The notes below the pieces were generated by a model. It saw only the letters and a program-made list of their open reading frames with translations, was not told the origin of the DNA and searched no databases. DNA of 64,000 nt, taken from the NCBI RefSeq assembly GCF_010500915.1, contig NZ_JAAAWP010000008.1:124001-188000 (forward strand). The letters are read 5' to 3'. This document shows positions 1 through 8,863 of the stretch, piece after piece; positions within the stretch are counted from its first letter, which is position 1; every line of letters starts with the position of its first letter. A program made the translations under genes and the position numbers. The DNA comes from Alteromonas hispanica (GTDB taxonomy: Bacteria; Pseudomonadota; Gammaproteobacteria; Enterobacterales; Alteromonadaceae).

Positions 1-30
1 TACAGAAAAAGCCTGACTCATTTGATATAA
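1..30 (+). CDS. ampD: C-terminal end of AmpD (partial)
   Basis: Frame 1 is open from the first base and encodes YRKSLTHLI before a TAA stop. AmpD amidases commonly end in a DPGP...W.R.R segment followed by a short tail, and ampD precedes ampE in gammaproteobacteria. The assignment therefore rests on the tail residues YRKSL plus position directly before ampE. Only nine codons are visible, so this is mostly a context call. AmpD would be the cytoplasmic 1,6-anhydro-N-acetylmuramyl-L-alanine amidase of cell-wall recycling. Confidence 0.45.
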   Translation, partial: YRKSLTHLI

Positions 31-139
31 GCATTGCTTCAAGCTATTTATAAAGTATGCGAGCTCACAGCGAAATATGATGCAAAAAATGAACAAACGT
101 ACAAACAAATAAACCAATAAAGAAGAAGCGACCTACCAC

Positions 140-1039
140 ATGATTTTAATGAGTTTGCTATTAGTTTTAAGCTTGGAACGGCTGATTAGTAAAGAACCGA
201 ATTGGCACATTGAAAAATATGCTAGTCAATACAGAGAATGGCTTACAGGTAAAGGATGGATAGGAAAGAAAAGCAATTCTGCAGTTTTGTATAGTAGTTT
301 GCTGGCTCCGGCTGTCATTTTAGCCGCTGTTGAGTATTTTCTGCTGGGTGCTTTTCTTACCTTTATTGAACAAAGTATTGTTCTATTCCTGTGTATTGGC
401 TGCCCAGCCTTAAGAGCAACTTACAAATGCTTTTTAAACGCAGCTGAGCGTAACGACTTGCAAGCCTGCAGCATGTATACAGACCAGCTTGGTCATTGCG
501 CGAATACACAGAGTGAAAGTGAAGACGGTGAATACGAAGAAAAGAATCAAGGAAGTGCTCAAGTACAGGGAAAAAGCTTTGGGCAACACTTAACCTGGCT
601 TAATTATCAGCATTACGCAGCCGTTATGCTGTGGTTTATGGCATTTGGTGCGCCCGGTGCACTGTTTTACAGTTTAAGTAGAAGCACAACGGAAGCCCTC
701 TGCACGGCGCAACATCCTTTGCGAGAAACTGCTGGTCGTCTTATGTTCGCACTAGATTACGTACCAGTGCGTATCACCACATTTGGAATGCTAATGATGG
801 GGCATTTTTCGAGGGCATTGCCCGAGTGGATAAAGCACGCGTTGCAACTTGATATATCCGCTTACGATGTATTGACGATTATTTCAGCAAAAGCGGAAAT
901 GCTCACACCTGAAGAACAGGCATTGCAGGCTGAAAATGCGGCTGTTGAACCCAAGGTTTTAGTAAAATTAGCAAAACGTAATGTTATTTTTTTACTGGTT
1001 GTTACGTCTGCACTTACGGTTATTGGCAGCTTGGCATAG
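140..1039 (+). CDS. ampE: AmpE-family inner-membrane protein
   Basis: The 299-residue product has the AmpE N-terminal pattern (MxLxSLLLVLxLERL, then a W-rich stretch near residues 20-40) and about four hydrophobic segments (residues 1-12, 50-85, 155-175, 280-299). AmpE is a polytopic inner-membrane protein co-encoded with AmpD and linked to beta-lactamase induction and cell-wall sensing; its biochemical activity is not firmly known. The protein is slightly longer than the E. coli protein. It begins 109 bp after the presumed ampD stop, and a hairpin with a T-rich tail follows, so ampD-ampE is probably one transcript separate from pdhR. The ATG at 140 is chosen because it preserves the family N-terminus; no strong ribosome-binding site is visible. 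Confidence 0.85.
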   Translation: MILMSLLLVLSLERLISKEPNWHIEKYASQYREWLTGKGWIGKKSNSAVLYSSLLAPAVILAAVEYFLLGAFLTFIEQSIVLFLCIGCPALRATYKCFLNAAERNDLQACSMYTDQLGHCANTQSESEDGEYEEKNQGSAQVQGKSFGQHLTWLNYQHYAAVMLWFMAFGAPGALFYSLSRSTTEALCTAQHPLRETAGRLMFALDYVPVRITTFGMLMMGHFSRALPEWIKHALQLDISAYDVLTIISAKAEMLTPEEQALQAENAAVEPKVLVKLAKRNVIFLLVVTSALTVIGSLA

Positions 1040-1132
1040 CGATTATTTTTTACATTTACCTGTTGGGGAATAGTTGGTCTAATAAAAAACTGCCGCTATA
1101 TCAGACCTTTTCGTCGCTATTTCCTTCTTTTC

Positions 1133-1170
1133 TTTCTCATCAGACCAGTAATGATGAGAAAACTTTTCTT
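1133..1170 (+). terminator. Probable rho-independent terminator after ampE
   Basis: The stem TTTCTCATCA (1133-1142) pairs with TGATGAGAAA (1152-1161) around a 9-nt loop, followed by a T-rich stretch (ACTTTTCTT). It lies 94 bp beyond the ampE stop and upstream of the pdhR control region. The stem is AT-rich, so termination may be moderate. The rest of 1040-1404 holds the PdhR box, a dyad and the pdhR leader repeat; no gene is seen. Confidence 0.5.
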
Positions 1171-1272
1171 AACAAATTCAATTATAAAGCTTTACACGCT
1201 GCAAACTGAGCGAGGTTTGCTATGCTTGAGAGTATTTACCTCTAAATCGATCTGCCTTAAACTGTATAGGTA

Positions 1273-1289
1273 AAATGGTATTACCAATT
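1273..1289. promoter_or_regulatory. PdhR-like operator upstream of pdhR
   Basis: The site AATGGTATTACCAATT is close to palindromic with core TGGT-ATT-ACCA. It matches the known gammaproteobacterial PdhR box pattern (TTGGTnnnACCAA) with one mismatch in the left arm. It lies 116 bp before the pdhR ATG, consistent with pyruvate-relieved autorepression of the pdhR-aceEF operon. The assignment rests on sequence and position only. Confidence 0.7.
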
Positions 1290-1293
1290 TTCG

Positions 1294-1333
1294 TTGTGAG
1301 AATATTTCACTGATGTATTCAGTGCATTCACAA
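1294..1333. promoter_or_regulatory. Dyad symmetry element in the pdhR leader
   Basis: A perfect inverted repeat CACTGA (1308-1313)/TCAGTG (1319-1324) with a 5-nt centre is flanked by imperfect outer arms TTGTGAGAAT (1294) and GCATTCACAA (to 1333). It sits between the PdhR box and the pdhR start. It could be a second operator or an RNA hairpin in the 5' UTR; no protein can be named. Confidence 0.45.
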
Positions 1334-1346
1334 CTCTTATTGATAC

Positions 1347-1398
1347 CAAAGGACTTCAGCAAAGGACTTCACAATAGGACTTCAACAAAGGAAGACAA
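1347..1398 (+). repeat. Four 13-nt tandem repeats in the pdhR 5' UTR
   Basis: Four consecutive 13-mers are present: CAAAGGACTTCAG (1347), CAAAGGACTTCAC (1360), AATAGGACTTCAA (1373) and CAAAGGAAGACAA (1386). Each carries a Shine-Dalgarno-like AAGGA or TAGGA core. The last unit ends six bases before the pdhR ATG, so the functional ribosome-binding site is part of the array. Confidence 0.85.
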
Positions 1399-1404
1399 GG
1401 CCGC

Positions 1405-2151
1405 ATGCGTCAGCAGCGAAAAAAACTAGCAGATGTTATTACCGAGCAGCTTGAATCTATGATTCTTGATGGTTCGCTTTTAGCCGGGCAAAAGTTACCG
1501 CCTGAGCGCGAATTAGCGCAGCAGTTTGATGTGTCTCGTCCCTCTTTACGTGAAGCCATTGGTAACCTGCAAGCCCGCGGTTTAGTAGAAAGAAAGCAGG
1601 GTGGCGGCACATTCGTTAATCGCAATCTCAATTCTGCTATGACAGACCCACTGATGGACTTAGTGAGTGCGCGACCAGAAACACAGTTCGATTTGCTCGA
1701 ATTTAGACATGCGTTAGAAGGTATGTCTGCGTATTACGCGGCGCTTCGAGGTCAGCCCGAAGATTACAACGCGCTCAAGCAAGCGCTTAACAATCTTCCA
1801 GCACCAAAAGCCAATGAGAGCAAGCGAGAACAAGCGGAAGCGCTAGGCCGATTTTATATCATCATGGCCAGGGCTTCTCATAACATGGTTCTGCTACATG
1901 TGATGAGCACCATGCAAAGTATGTTGGTAGACAACATAGAACGAAATTTAGACATGCTTGCTGTGCATAGCGATGCGGTTGCAGATATTGCAAAGCAGCG
2001 TCGCGAAATTGTTGAAGCCATTGCTTCACAAGATCCAGAAGCAGCGCGACAGGCATGCAATACACATTTGGCGTTTATTGAAAAAACGCTATTAACCATT
2101 AATCAGCGCGACACTCGTGTTCAGCGAGCGTTGCGCCGTTTAGAAATTTAG
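1405..2151 (+). CDS. pdhR: Pyruvate dehydrogenase complex repressor PdhR (GntR/FadR family)
   Basis: The 248-residue protein has an N-terminal GntR winged helix (residues about 6-75, with the PPEREL, SRPSLREAI and GGGTFV motifs) and a C-terminal all-helical FCD effector domain (about 95-230). PdhR binds DNA in the absence of pyruvate and represses the pyruvate dehydrogenase operon. It lies 188 bp before aceE on the same strand, with a PdhR-like box upstream of itself, so an autoregulated pdhR-aceE-aceF transcript is likely. The length matches the family. The ATG at 1405 follows a leader of tandem AGGA-containing repeats, which is unusual. Other GntR regulators (LldR, GlcC) are possible by sequence alone, but the aceEF context decides the call. 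Confidence 0.93.
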   Translation: MRQQRKKLADVITEQLESMILDGSLLAGQKLPPERELAQQFDVSRPSLREAIGNLQARGLVERKQGGGTFVNRNLNSAMTDPLMDLVSARPETQFDLLEFRHALEGMSAYYAALRGQPEDYNALKQALNNLPAPKANESKREQAEALGRFYIIMARASHNMVLLHVMSTMQSMLVDNIERNLDMLAVHSDAVADIAKQRREIVEAIASQDPEAARQACNTHLAFIEKTLLTINQRDTRVQRALRRLEI

Positions 2152-2184
2152 CCGCGCGCACCGAGCACACGGTTAATTATTCGC

Positions 2185-2310
2185 AGAGGCCGGTCGGGAG
2201 TATTCCCGTGCCACTGCAACAGCAGGTGAGCCAGAACGGGTCACTGTGAGTACAACGTAGTTTAGTTTTCCTCCTTCAATGCAAGGGTTTAGCCATGCAC
2301 AAGGAGGATT
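2185..2310 (+). other. Structured pdhR-aceE intergenic RNA
   Basis: Several hairpins can be drawn. CGGGA (2195)/TCCCG (2204) has a 4-nt loop. CACTGC (2212)/GCAGGTG (2222) pairs with one bulge. CCTCCTT (2270-2276)/AAGGAGG (2301-2307) contains an inner TGCA pairing. CCCGT (2205) can pair instead with ACGGG (2236), giving two exclusive folds. The AAGGAGG arm is a strong SD-like sequence but lies 33 nt before the aceE ATG, whose own site is AGGA at 2330. The function is unknown: an mRNA-stability or attenuation element is plausible. Confidence 0.5.
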
Positions 2311-2339
2311 TTCTATATAAGCAAAAATAGGATGGCACC

Positions 2340-5015
2340 ATGACTGATATGATGCACCAAGATGTGGATCCTCAAGAAACTAAAGAGTGGCTAGATGCCC
2401 TCGAGTCTGTATTCGAAGAGGAAGGTGTAGAACGCGCTCATTACTTACTTGAGAAGCTAGTTGATAAAGCTCGTCGTAGCGGAGCACACTTACCGTATGA
2501 CGCAACAACTGCGTACATCAACACTATCCCTGCGGCGCAAGAACCTAACATGCCTGGCGACCTAACGATTGAAGCGCGTATTCGTGCAGCAATTCGTTGG
2601 AACGCACTAATGATAGTATTGCGAGCGTCTAAGAAAGATCTAGAACTTGGTGGTCACATTGGTAGCTTTGCCTCTTCAGCCATGCTGTACGATGTGGGTT
2701 TTAACCACTTCTTTAAAGCGCCAAAAGATGGCAAGGGCGGCGATTTTATTTTTGCTCAAGGGCATATTTCTCCGGGGATCTACGCTCGTTCTTTCATTGA
2801 AGGTAATTTAACTGAAGAGCAGCTAAACAATTTCCGTCAAGAGTGTGCTGGCGATGGCTTATCATCGTACCCTCATCCTCACTTGATGAAAGATTATTGG
2901 CAGTTCCCAACGGTTTCTATGGGCTTAGGTCCACTTCAAGCTATTTATACTGCTCGCTTCCTTAAGTACCTAACCAATCGTGGTATAAAAGACTGTTCAG
3001 ATCAGCGCGTGTACTGCTACATGGGTGATGGTGAGTGTGATGAGCCAGAATCATTGGGTGCAATTGGCTTGGCATCTCGCGAAGGCCTAGACAACCTAAC
3101 ATTTGTTATCAACTGTAACTTACAGCGCCTAGACGGCCCTGTACGTGGTAACGGTAAGATTATCCAAGAACTTGAAGGCACATTCCGCGGCGCAGGCTGG
3201 GAAGTGGTTAAAGTCATTTGGGGAAGTTACTGGGATGAACTTCTTGCGCGCGATAAGTCTGGTAAGCTAATTCAGCTTATGGGTGAAACAGTGGATGGTG
3301 AATACCAAAACTGTAAAGCGAAGGGCGGAAAATACACCCGTGAAAACTTCTTCAACAAGTACCCAGAAACCAAAGCGCTTGTAGCTAACTATTCAGATGA
3401 AGATATCTGGCGCTTGAACCGTGGTGGACACGATCCGGTTAAAGTATTTGCTGCGTATCAAAAAGCTATCGACACCAAAGGTCGTCCAACGGTAATACTA
3501 GCGAAAACTGTAAAAGGTTTTGGTCTTGGCTCTTCAGGTGAAGCACAAAACGTTGCGCACAACGTGAAGAAAATGGACGTGGAATCAATTAAGAAATTCC
3601 GCGATCGTTTCAACATTCCTGTGGAAGACGACAAAATTGCCGACCTTCCTTACTACCGCTTCCCAGAAGACAGCGAAGAGCTTAAGTACCTTAAAGAGCG
3701 TCGTGAAGCGCTTGGCGGTTATTTACCTGCGCGCAGAGAGCAGGCTGAAGAGCAGCTTGAAGTGCCAGAACTTAAAGCTTTTGACGCCATTCTGAAAGGA
3801 TCTGGCGATCGTCAGGTGTCGTCTACCATGACATTTGTACGCGTACTAAACGCTTTGCTTAAAGACAAGAAAATTGGCAAGCGCATTGTACCCATTATTC
3901 CTGATGAAGCTCGTACGTTCGGTATGGAAGGCTTGTTCCGTCAGGTTGGTATTTACGCTAACGAAGGCCAAAAATACGTTCCACAAGATGCCGACCAAGT
4001 GGCTTACTATCGCGAAGATAAGAAAGGTCAGGTACTACAAGAAGGTATTAACGAGTTAGGTGCAATGGCATCGTGGGTTGCGTCAGGTACGTCTTACTCA
4101 ACCTGTAACGCTACCACTATTCCGTTCTACATTTACTATTCGATGTTTGGTTTCCAACGCGTTGGCGACTTAGCATGGGCGGCTGGCGATAGCCAAGCAC
4201 GTGGTTTCCTTTTGGGTGCAACAGCAGGTAGAACAACACTAAATGGTGAAGGTCTACAGCATCAAGATGGCCACTCACATGTTCAGGCGAACCTAATTCC
4301 AAACTGTATTACTTACGACCCAACGTATGGTTACGAAGTGGCGGTTATCATTCAAGACGGTCTGCGTCGTATGTACGGTAACAACGAAAATATCTTCTAC
4401 TACCTAACGCTGATGAACGAGAACTATCAGCACCCTGCAATGCCAGAAGAAGATGATATTGCAGAGAAAATCATTAAAGGTATCTACAAGCTAGAGCGCG
4501 TTGAAAACGACAAGTCTAAGCTTAACGTTCAGTTAATGGGCTCAGGTACTATCTTGAACGAAGTACGTAAAGCAGCGCAGATTCTTTGTGAAGACTACAA
4601 CGTATCGTCTGACGTTTACTCGGTAACCTCATTCAACGAGCTAGCCCGCGAAGGTCAAGACATAGCACGTTGGAACATGCTAAACCCAGAAGCCGAGCAA
4701 AAAGTCCCTTACATCGGTCAGGTGATTACGAAAGATGCAGGTCCAGCAATTTCTGCCACTGACTATGTGAAGAACTACTCTGATCAAGTACGCGCGTTTA
4801 TCGATACTGAATATCGCTGCCTAGGTACAGATGGTTTTGGTCGAAGCGATAGCCGTGAAAACTTGCGTACACACTTTGAAGTTAATGCGTCGTACATTGT
4901 GGTGGCATCACTTTACGAATTAGCTCAGCGCGGTGACGTTGAGAAGAAAGTGGTAGCAGAAGCCATTAAGCGTTTTGATATAAACGCTGAAAAACTTAAC
5001 CCACTTTACGCGTAA
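2340..5015 (+). CDS. aceE: Pyruvate dehydrogenase E1 component (homodimeric)
   Basis: This 891-residue AceE-type E1 decarboxylates pyruvate with thiamine diphosphate and reductively acetylates the lipoyl groups of AceF in the cytoplasmic pyruvate dehydrogenase complex. The ThDP/Mg-binding signature GDGECDEPES...NCNLQ is visible near residues 230-263, and the early PHPHLM and later DGHSHVQ segments are typical of the homodimeric form. The length is the family norm (about 887). SD AGGA lies seven bases before the ATG. It is followed after 21 bp by aceF, and together with pdhR upstream it forms the usual operon. Confidence 0.98.
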   Translation: MTDMMHQDVDPQETKEWLDALESVFEEEGVERAHYLLEKLVDKARRSGAHLPYDATTAYINTIPAAQEPNMPGDLTIEARIRAAIRWNALMIVLRASKKDLELGGHIGSFASSAMLYDVGFNHFFKAPKDGKGGDFIFAQGHISPGIYARSFIEGNLTEEQLNNFRQECAGDGLSSYPHPHLMKDYWQFPTVSMGLGPLQAIYTARFLKYLTNRGIKDCSDQRVYCYMGDGECDEPESLGAIGLASREGLDNLTFVINCNLQRLDGPVRGNGKIIQELEGTFRGAGWEVVKVIWGSYWDELLARDKSGKLIQLMGETVDGEYQNCKAKGGKYTRENFFNKYPETKALVANYSDEDIWRLNRGGHDPVKVFAAYQKAIDTKGRPTVILAKTVKGFGLGSSGEAQNVAHNVKKMDVESIKKFRDRFNIPVEDDKIADLPYYRFPEDSEELKYLKERREALGGYLPARREQAEEQLEVPELKAFDAILKGSGDRQVSSTMTFVRVLNALLKDKKIGKRIVPIIPDEARTFGMEGLFRQVGIYANEGQKYVPQDADQVAYYREDKKGQVLQEGINELGAMASWVASGTSYSTCNATTIPFYIYYSMFGFQRVGDLAWAAGDSQARGFLLGATAGRTTLNGEGLQHQDGHSHVQANLIPNCITYDPTYGYEVAVIIQDGLRRMYGNNENIFYYLTLMNENYQHPAMPEEDDIAEKIIKGIYKLERVENDKSKLNVQLMGSGTILNEVRKAAQILCEDYNVSSDVYSVTSFNELAREGQDIARWNMLNPEAEQKVPYIGQVITKDAGPAISATDYVKNYSDQVRAFIDTEYRCLGTDGFGRSDSRENLRTHFEVNASYIVVASLYELAQRGDVEKKVVAEAIKRFDINAEKLNPLYA

Positions 5016-5036
5016 GCCAGATAAGGTATTTTACAT

Positions 5037-7112
5037 ATGTCAGATATTCAAAAGATTATCGTACCCGACGTAGGCGGTGACGAAGTTGAAGTTATCGAGC
5101 TATGTGTTGCCGTAGGCGACAACATTGAGGCAGAGGAAGGCGTTGTTACTGTTGAAAGTGACAAAGCGTCTATGGACATCCCAGCACCGTTTGAAGGTGA
5201 GATTGTAAGCCTGTCTGTATCAGTAGGCGATAAAATCAAAGAAGGCGATGTGATTGGTGAGATGAAAGTTGCCAACGGTGATAGTGACAGCGCTGCTGAA
5301 GAGTCATCTTCAGACAACGCGTCACAAGAAGAAGCGCCTAAGCAAGAAGAAGCACCGAAAGAAGAAAGCAAGTCAGATGCAGCGCCCGCTGCGTCTGGCG
5401 GCAGCGAAGTGATTGAAGTTGCCGTTCCGGATATCGGTTCTGACGATGAAGTTGACGTAATCGATGTATTGGTTTCAGTGGGCGACACCATCGATAAAGA
5501 AGATGGTCTTATTACCCTTGAAACTGATAAAGCGACGATGGACGTTCCTTCAACGCACGCAGGTACAGTGAAAGAAGTTCTTATCAGTAATGGTGATAAG
5601 GTAAAAGAAGGCACGGTAGTGATTAAGCTTGAAATTGCTGGTGAAGGCGGTTCAAGCGAGTCGTCTTCAACTGAGAAAGCTGAAAAATCAGAAGCGTCTT
5701 CTAGCGAAGAGTCGAGCCAACAAGAATCAGCACCTCAAGCAGAAGCAAGCAGCGAGACTATCGAAGTTGCAGTACCTGATATTGGTGAAGACGGTGAAGT
5801 TGACGTTATCGATGTGCTTGTATCTGCCGGCGATACTGTTGAAAAAGAAGACGGCCTAATAACGCTAGAAACCGACAAAGCCACTATGGATGTACCTTCA
5901 ACACATGCGGGTACCATCAAAGAAGTCTTTATCAAAACGGGCGATAAGGTTAAGCAAGGCACACTAGTCGTTAAATTAGAAACTAGTGGCGGCTCTTCGG
6001 CAAGCGCCGAATCTGCTGACAAGCAGTCTTCAGGCAAAGAAGCTAGCAACGCGAATGAAAGTAAAGCTGAAAGCAAGTCAGAAGCGCCTAAAAAGGCTGC
6101 AACTGCTAATGCATCAACTGTGAGTGCATCAGAGCAAAAGTCTGTGCCAGCTATACAAGAGTCGGCTCAAGACAACGGTGGAAAAGCCCATGCCTCTCCA
6201 TCAGTACGTCGTATTGCGCGCGAGTTTGGTGTCGATCTTACCCGGGTTAAAGGTTCTGGTCGCAAGAACCGTATTTTGAAAGAAGATGTTCAAGAATACG
6301 TCAAAGCTGAACTGGCTAAGCCTAAAACTGCTGCCGCGTCAGGTAATGCGCATGTGGGTGACAACGTGCTTCAAATTGTGCCGGTTAAACCTGTCGATCA
6401 CAGCAAGTTTGGTGAAATTGAAGAGCAAAAGCTATCGCGTATTCAGAAAATCTCTGGTCCGTTCTTACATCGTAACTGGGCAACTATCCCACACGTTACC
6501 CAGTTCGACGAAGCAGATATCACTGAAGTTGAAGACTTCCGTAAAGAGCAGAATGCTTACCATGCGAAAGTTAAGTCTGGTCTTAAGATCACGCCACTTG
6601 TATTCGTAATGAAAGCGGTAGCTAAAGCACTTGAAAAATACGAAGTATTTAATTCTTCACTGTCTGACGATGGCGAAAGCTTAATTATCAAGAAGTTCAT
6701 CAATATTGGTATCGCGGTGGAAACACCAGGAGGCCTTGTTGTTCCCGTTATTCGCGACGTCAATAAGAAGGGCATTGAAGAACTTTCTCGCGAGCTTATC
6801 GAAACATCTAAGAAAGCCCGTGAAGGTAAGTTGAAAGCTGCAGACATGCAGGGCGGCACATTTACAATTTCAAGCCTAGGCGGTATTGGCGGTACGGCCT
6901 TTACACCAATCGTGAACGCGCCAGAGGTAGGTATTTTAGGTGTCTCTAAATCAGAGATGAAACCTAAGTGGAATGGCAGTGAATTTGAACCTCGTTTAAT
7001 GGTTCCGCTAAGCTTGTCATACGACCACCGTGTAATTGATGGTGCGGTAGGTGCAAGGTTTGCTGCAGAAGTTGCTGCCAATCTTACTGACTTACGTAGA
7101 ATTATACTTTAA
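5037..7112 (+). CDS. aceF: Pyruvate dehydrogenase E2, dihydrolipoamide acetyltransferase
   Basis: The 691-residue E2 core transfers acetyl groups from lipoamide to CoA. It has three N-terminal lipoyl domains with lipoyl lysines at about K43 (ESDKAS), K165 and K281 (both ETDKAT), separated by Ser/Glu/Ala/Lys-rich linkers. A peripheral-subunit-binding domain follows (about 385-423), then the catalytic domain (about 450-691) with the active-site motif DHRVIDG (H664, D668). Lipoyl domains 2 and 3 are nearly identical while domain 1 is diverged, which suggests recent internal duplication or conversion. It is 21 bp after aceE and probably cotranscribed. Confidence 0.98.
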   Translation: MSDIQKIIVPDVGGDEVEVIELCVAVGDNIEAEEGVVTVESDKASMDIPAPFEGEIVSLSVSVGDKIKEGDVIGEMKVANGDSDSAAEESSSDNASQEEAPKQEEAPKEESKSDAAPAASGGSEVIEVAVPDIGSDDEVDVIDVLVSVGDTIDKEDGLITLETDKATMDVPSTHAGTVKEVLISNGDKVKEGTVVIKLEIAGEGGSSESSSTEKAEKSEASSSEESSQQESAPQAEASSETIEVAVPDIGEDGEVDVIDVLVSAGDTVEKEDGLITLETDKATMDVPSTHAGTIKEVFIKTGDKVKQGTLVVKLETSGGSSASAESADKQSSGKEASNANESKAESKSEAPKKAATANASTVSASEQKSVPAIQESAQDNGGKAHASPSVRRIAREFGVDLTRVKGSGRKNRILKEDVQEYVKAELAKPKTAAASGNAHVGDNVLQIVPVKPVDHSKFGEIEEQKLSRIQKISGPFLHRNWATIPHVTQFDEADITEVEDFRKEQNAYHAKVKSGLKITPLVFVMKAVAKALEKYEVFNSSLSDDGESLIIKKFINIGIAVETPGGLVVPVIRDVNKKGIEELSRELIETSKKAREGKLKAADMQGGTFTISSLGGIGGTAFTPIVNAPEVGILGVSKSEMKPKWNGSEFEPRLMVPLSLSYDHRVIDGAVGARFAAEVAANLTDLRRIIL

Positions 7113-7254
7113 AAAAAAATCGTAAAGTGTTTACAATATGATTAACATTTTCGACGATTTTATAAGCCCTTAGGGCAGTATTTAGGTTATGCTAGCACCT
7201 ATGTGCGTAAGCATCGTGTGTTAGCATAATCAAAAAAGAGGATTGAGGTTCACA

Positions 7255-8676
7255 ATGAGCGAAATTAAAACGCAATTAGTGGTACTGGGCGGCGGCCCTG
7301 GCGGTTATTCTGCTGCATTCCGTGCAGCTGATCTAGGCGTTGAAACAGTTATCGTAGATTCGCGCGATTCATTAGGCGGTGTATGTCTTAATGTTGGCTG
7401 TATTCCTTCAAAAGCTCTTCTTCACGTTGCGAAAGTAATGAAAGAAGCAAAGCATTTGGCAAGTCATGGCGTGAGCTTTGGTGAGCCAAAAATTGATCTA
7501 GATAAAATTCGTGATTACAAAGACGGCGTTGTTAAGCAGCTTACCAACGGTCTTGCTGGCATGTCTAAAATGCGCAAAACCAAGCACGTTAAAGGCTATG
7601 GTAAGTTTACAGGCAGCAACACTCTTGAAGTGCAAGGCGACGACGGCGTTACTACTATTACATTTGAAAAAGCGATTATTGCTGCAGGTTCTGAGCCAAT
7701 CAGCTTGCCATTTATTCCAGAAGACGATCGCGTAATCGACTCAACTGGCGCTTTGGAAATGAAAGATATTCCAGAGAAAATGCTAGTACTAGGCGGCGGT
7801 ATCATCGGTCTTGAAATGGGTACAGTGTATGAAGCACTTGGCTCAAAGGTTGATGTAGTAGAGTTTTTAGACCAGCTAATTCCAGCTGCCGATAAAGACA
7901 TCATGAAAGTATTCATGAAAGACTACAAAGAAAAGTTCAACATCATGCTAGAAACCAAAGTAACTGCGGTTGAAGCAAAAGACGATGGTTTGTACGTTAC
8001 TTTTGAAGGTAAAAAAGCACCTGCTGAGCCAGTTCGTTACGACAAAGTACTTGTAGCCGTTGGTCGTAAGCCAAATGGTAACCTAGTAAGTGCTGACAAA
8101 GCCGGCGTAAATGTTGATGAGCGTGGTTTCATCAATGTCGATAAGCAAATGCGCACTAACGTAGACCACATCTTTGCTATTGGCGATCTTGTAGGTCAAC
8201 CTATGCTTGCGCACAAAGCAGTTCATGAAGGCCATGTTGCTGCAGAAGTGGTTGCTGGTCAGAAGCACTACTTCGACCCACGTGCAATTCCATCAGTTGC
8301 CTACACAGAGCCAGAAGTTGCCTGGGTTGGTTTAACTGAGAAAGAAGCAAAAGAGCAGGGCGTAAACTACGAAGTGGCGTCGTTCCCGTGGGCTGCATCA
8401 GGCCGCGCAATTGCTCAAGATTCTACAAACGGTTTGACTAAGATGATCTTTGATAAAGATTCTGGTCGCGTTATTGGTGGTGCAATGGTAGGTACAAACG
8501 CCGGTGAAATGCTTGGTGAAATTGGCCTTGCCATTGAAATGGGGGCAGACGGCGAAGACGTTGCGCTTACTATTCACGCACACCCAACGTTAAACGAATC
8601 AATTGGTCTTGCATCTGAAATATTCGAAGGAAGCATTACCGACTTGCCTAACCCAAAGGCTAAGAAAAAGAAATAA
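7255..8676 (+). CDS. lpdA: Dihydrolipoyl dehydrogenase (E3)
   Basis: This FAD enzyme reoxidises dihydrolipoamide with NAD+ for the pyruvate and 2-oxoglutarate dehydrogenases and the glycine cleavage system (gcv genes are at 48-52 kb). The FAD GGGPGG motif is at residues 12-17, the redox disulphide at C44/C49 (GGVCLNVGC), a second Rossmann motif in LGGGIIGLEMG, and the C-terminal HAHPTLNE motif carries the catalytic His-Glu. An in-frame TTG at 7243 would add four residues, but the ATG at 7255 has GAGG six bases upstream and matches the family N-terminus. The 142-bp spacer after aceF may contain an lpdA-specific promoter (TATGCT at 7188 is a possible -10). A strong terminator follows. Confidence 0.97.
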   Translation: MSEIKTQLVVLGGGPGGYSAAFRAADLGVETVIVDSRDSLGGVCLNVGCIPSKALLHVAKVMKEAKHLASHGVSFGEPKIDLDKIRDYKDGVVKQLTNGLAGMSKMRKTKHVKGYGKFTGSNTLEVQGDDGVTTITFEKAIIAAGSEPISLPFIPEDDRVIDSTGALEMKDIPEKMLVLGGGIIGLEMGTVYEALGSKVDVVEFLDQLIPAADKDIMKVFMKDYKEKFNIMLETKVTAVEAKDDGLYVTFEGKKAPAEPVRYDKVLVAVGRKPNGNLVSADKAGVNVDERGFINVDKQMRTNVDHIFAIGDLVGQPMLAHKAVHEGHVAAEVVAGQKHYFDPRAIPSVAYTEPEVAWVGLTEKEAKEQGVNYEVASFPWAASGRAIAQDSTNGLTKMIFDKDSGRVIGGAMVGTNAGEMLGEIGLAIEMGADGEDVALTIHAHPTLNESIGLASEIFEGSITDLPNPKAKKKK

Positions 8677-8700
8677 ACCTCTTTTCTGAAAGAATCTTGA

Positions 8701-8730
8701 AAACCCGCTCTCTAGCGGGTTTTTTATTTT
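8701..8730 (+). terminator. Rho-independent terminator after lpdA
   Basis: The stem AAACCCGCT (8701-8709) and AGCGGGTTT (8714-8722) has a CTCT loop and runs into a T tract. It ends the pdhR-aceEF-lpdA block. Confidence 0.92.
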
Positions 8731-8831
8731 CTATTTCTATATTCGTCTTTTCACTTATTTTGCTTAATACCATATATGTTATCAATCAGACGAGTGAAGC
8801 GAAAAGGGCATGGCACGAATAGCAAAGCCGT

Positions 8832-8863
8832 TAATTACTAAAAAAGGTAATTGCTAAAAGAGC
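8832..8863 (+). repeat. Two 16-nt tandem repeats downstream of the LysR gene
   Basis: TAATTACTAAAAAAGG (8832-8847) is followed directly by TAATTGCTAAAAGAGC (8848-8863). The second unit abuts the stop codon of the minus-strand LysR gene. This is one of several short intergenic tandem repeats in the window. Confidence 0.65.

Noticed and set aside
2185-2245. Cobalamin riboswitch
   Set aside because: The CCACTG...GAGCCAGAA wording is suggestive, but the upstream helices and the rest of the consensus are missing and aceE is not a known B12-controlled gene.
5048-5614. Long minus-strand open frames within aceF
   Set aside because: They are antisense shadows of the repetitive lipoyl domains and have no SD or family similarity.
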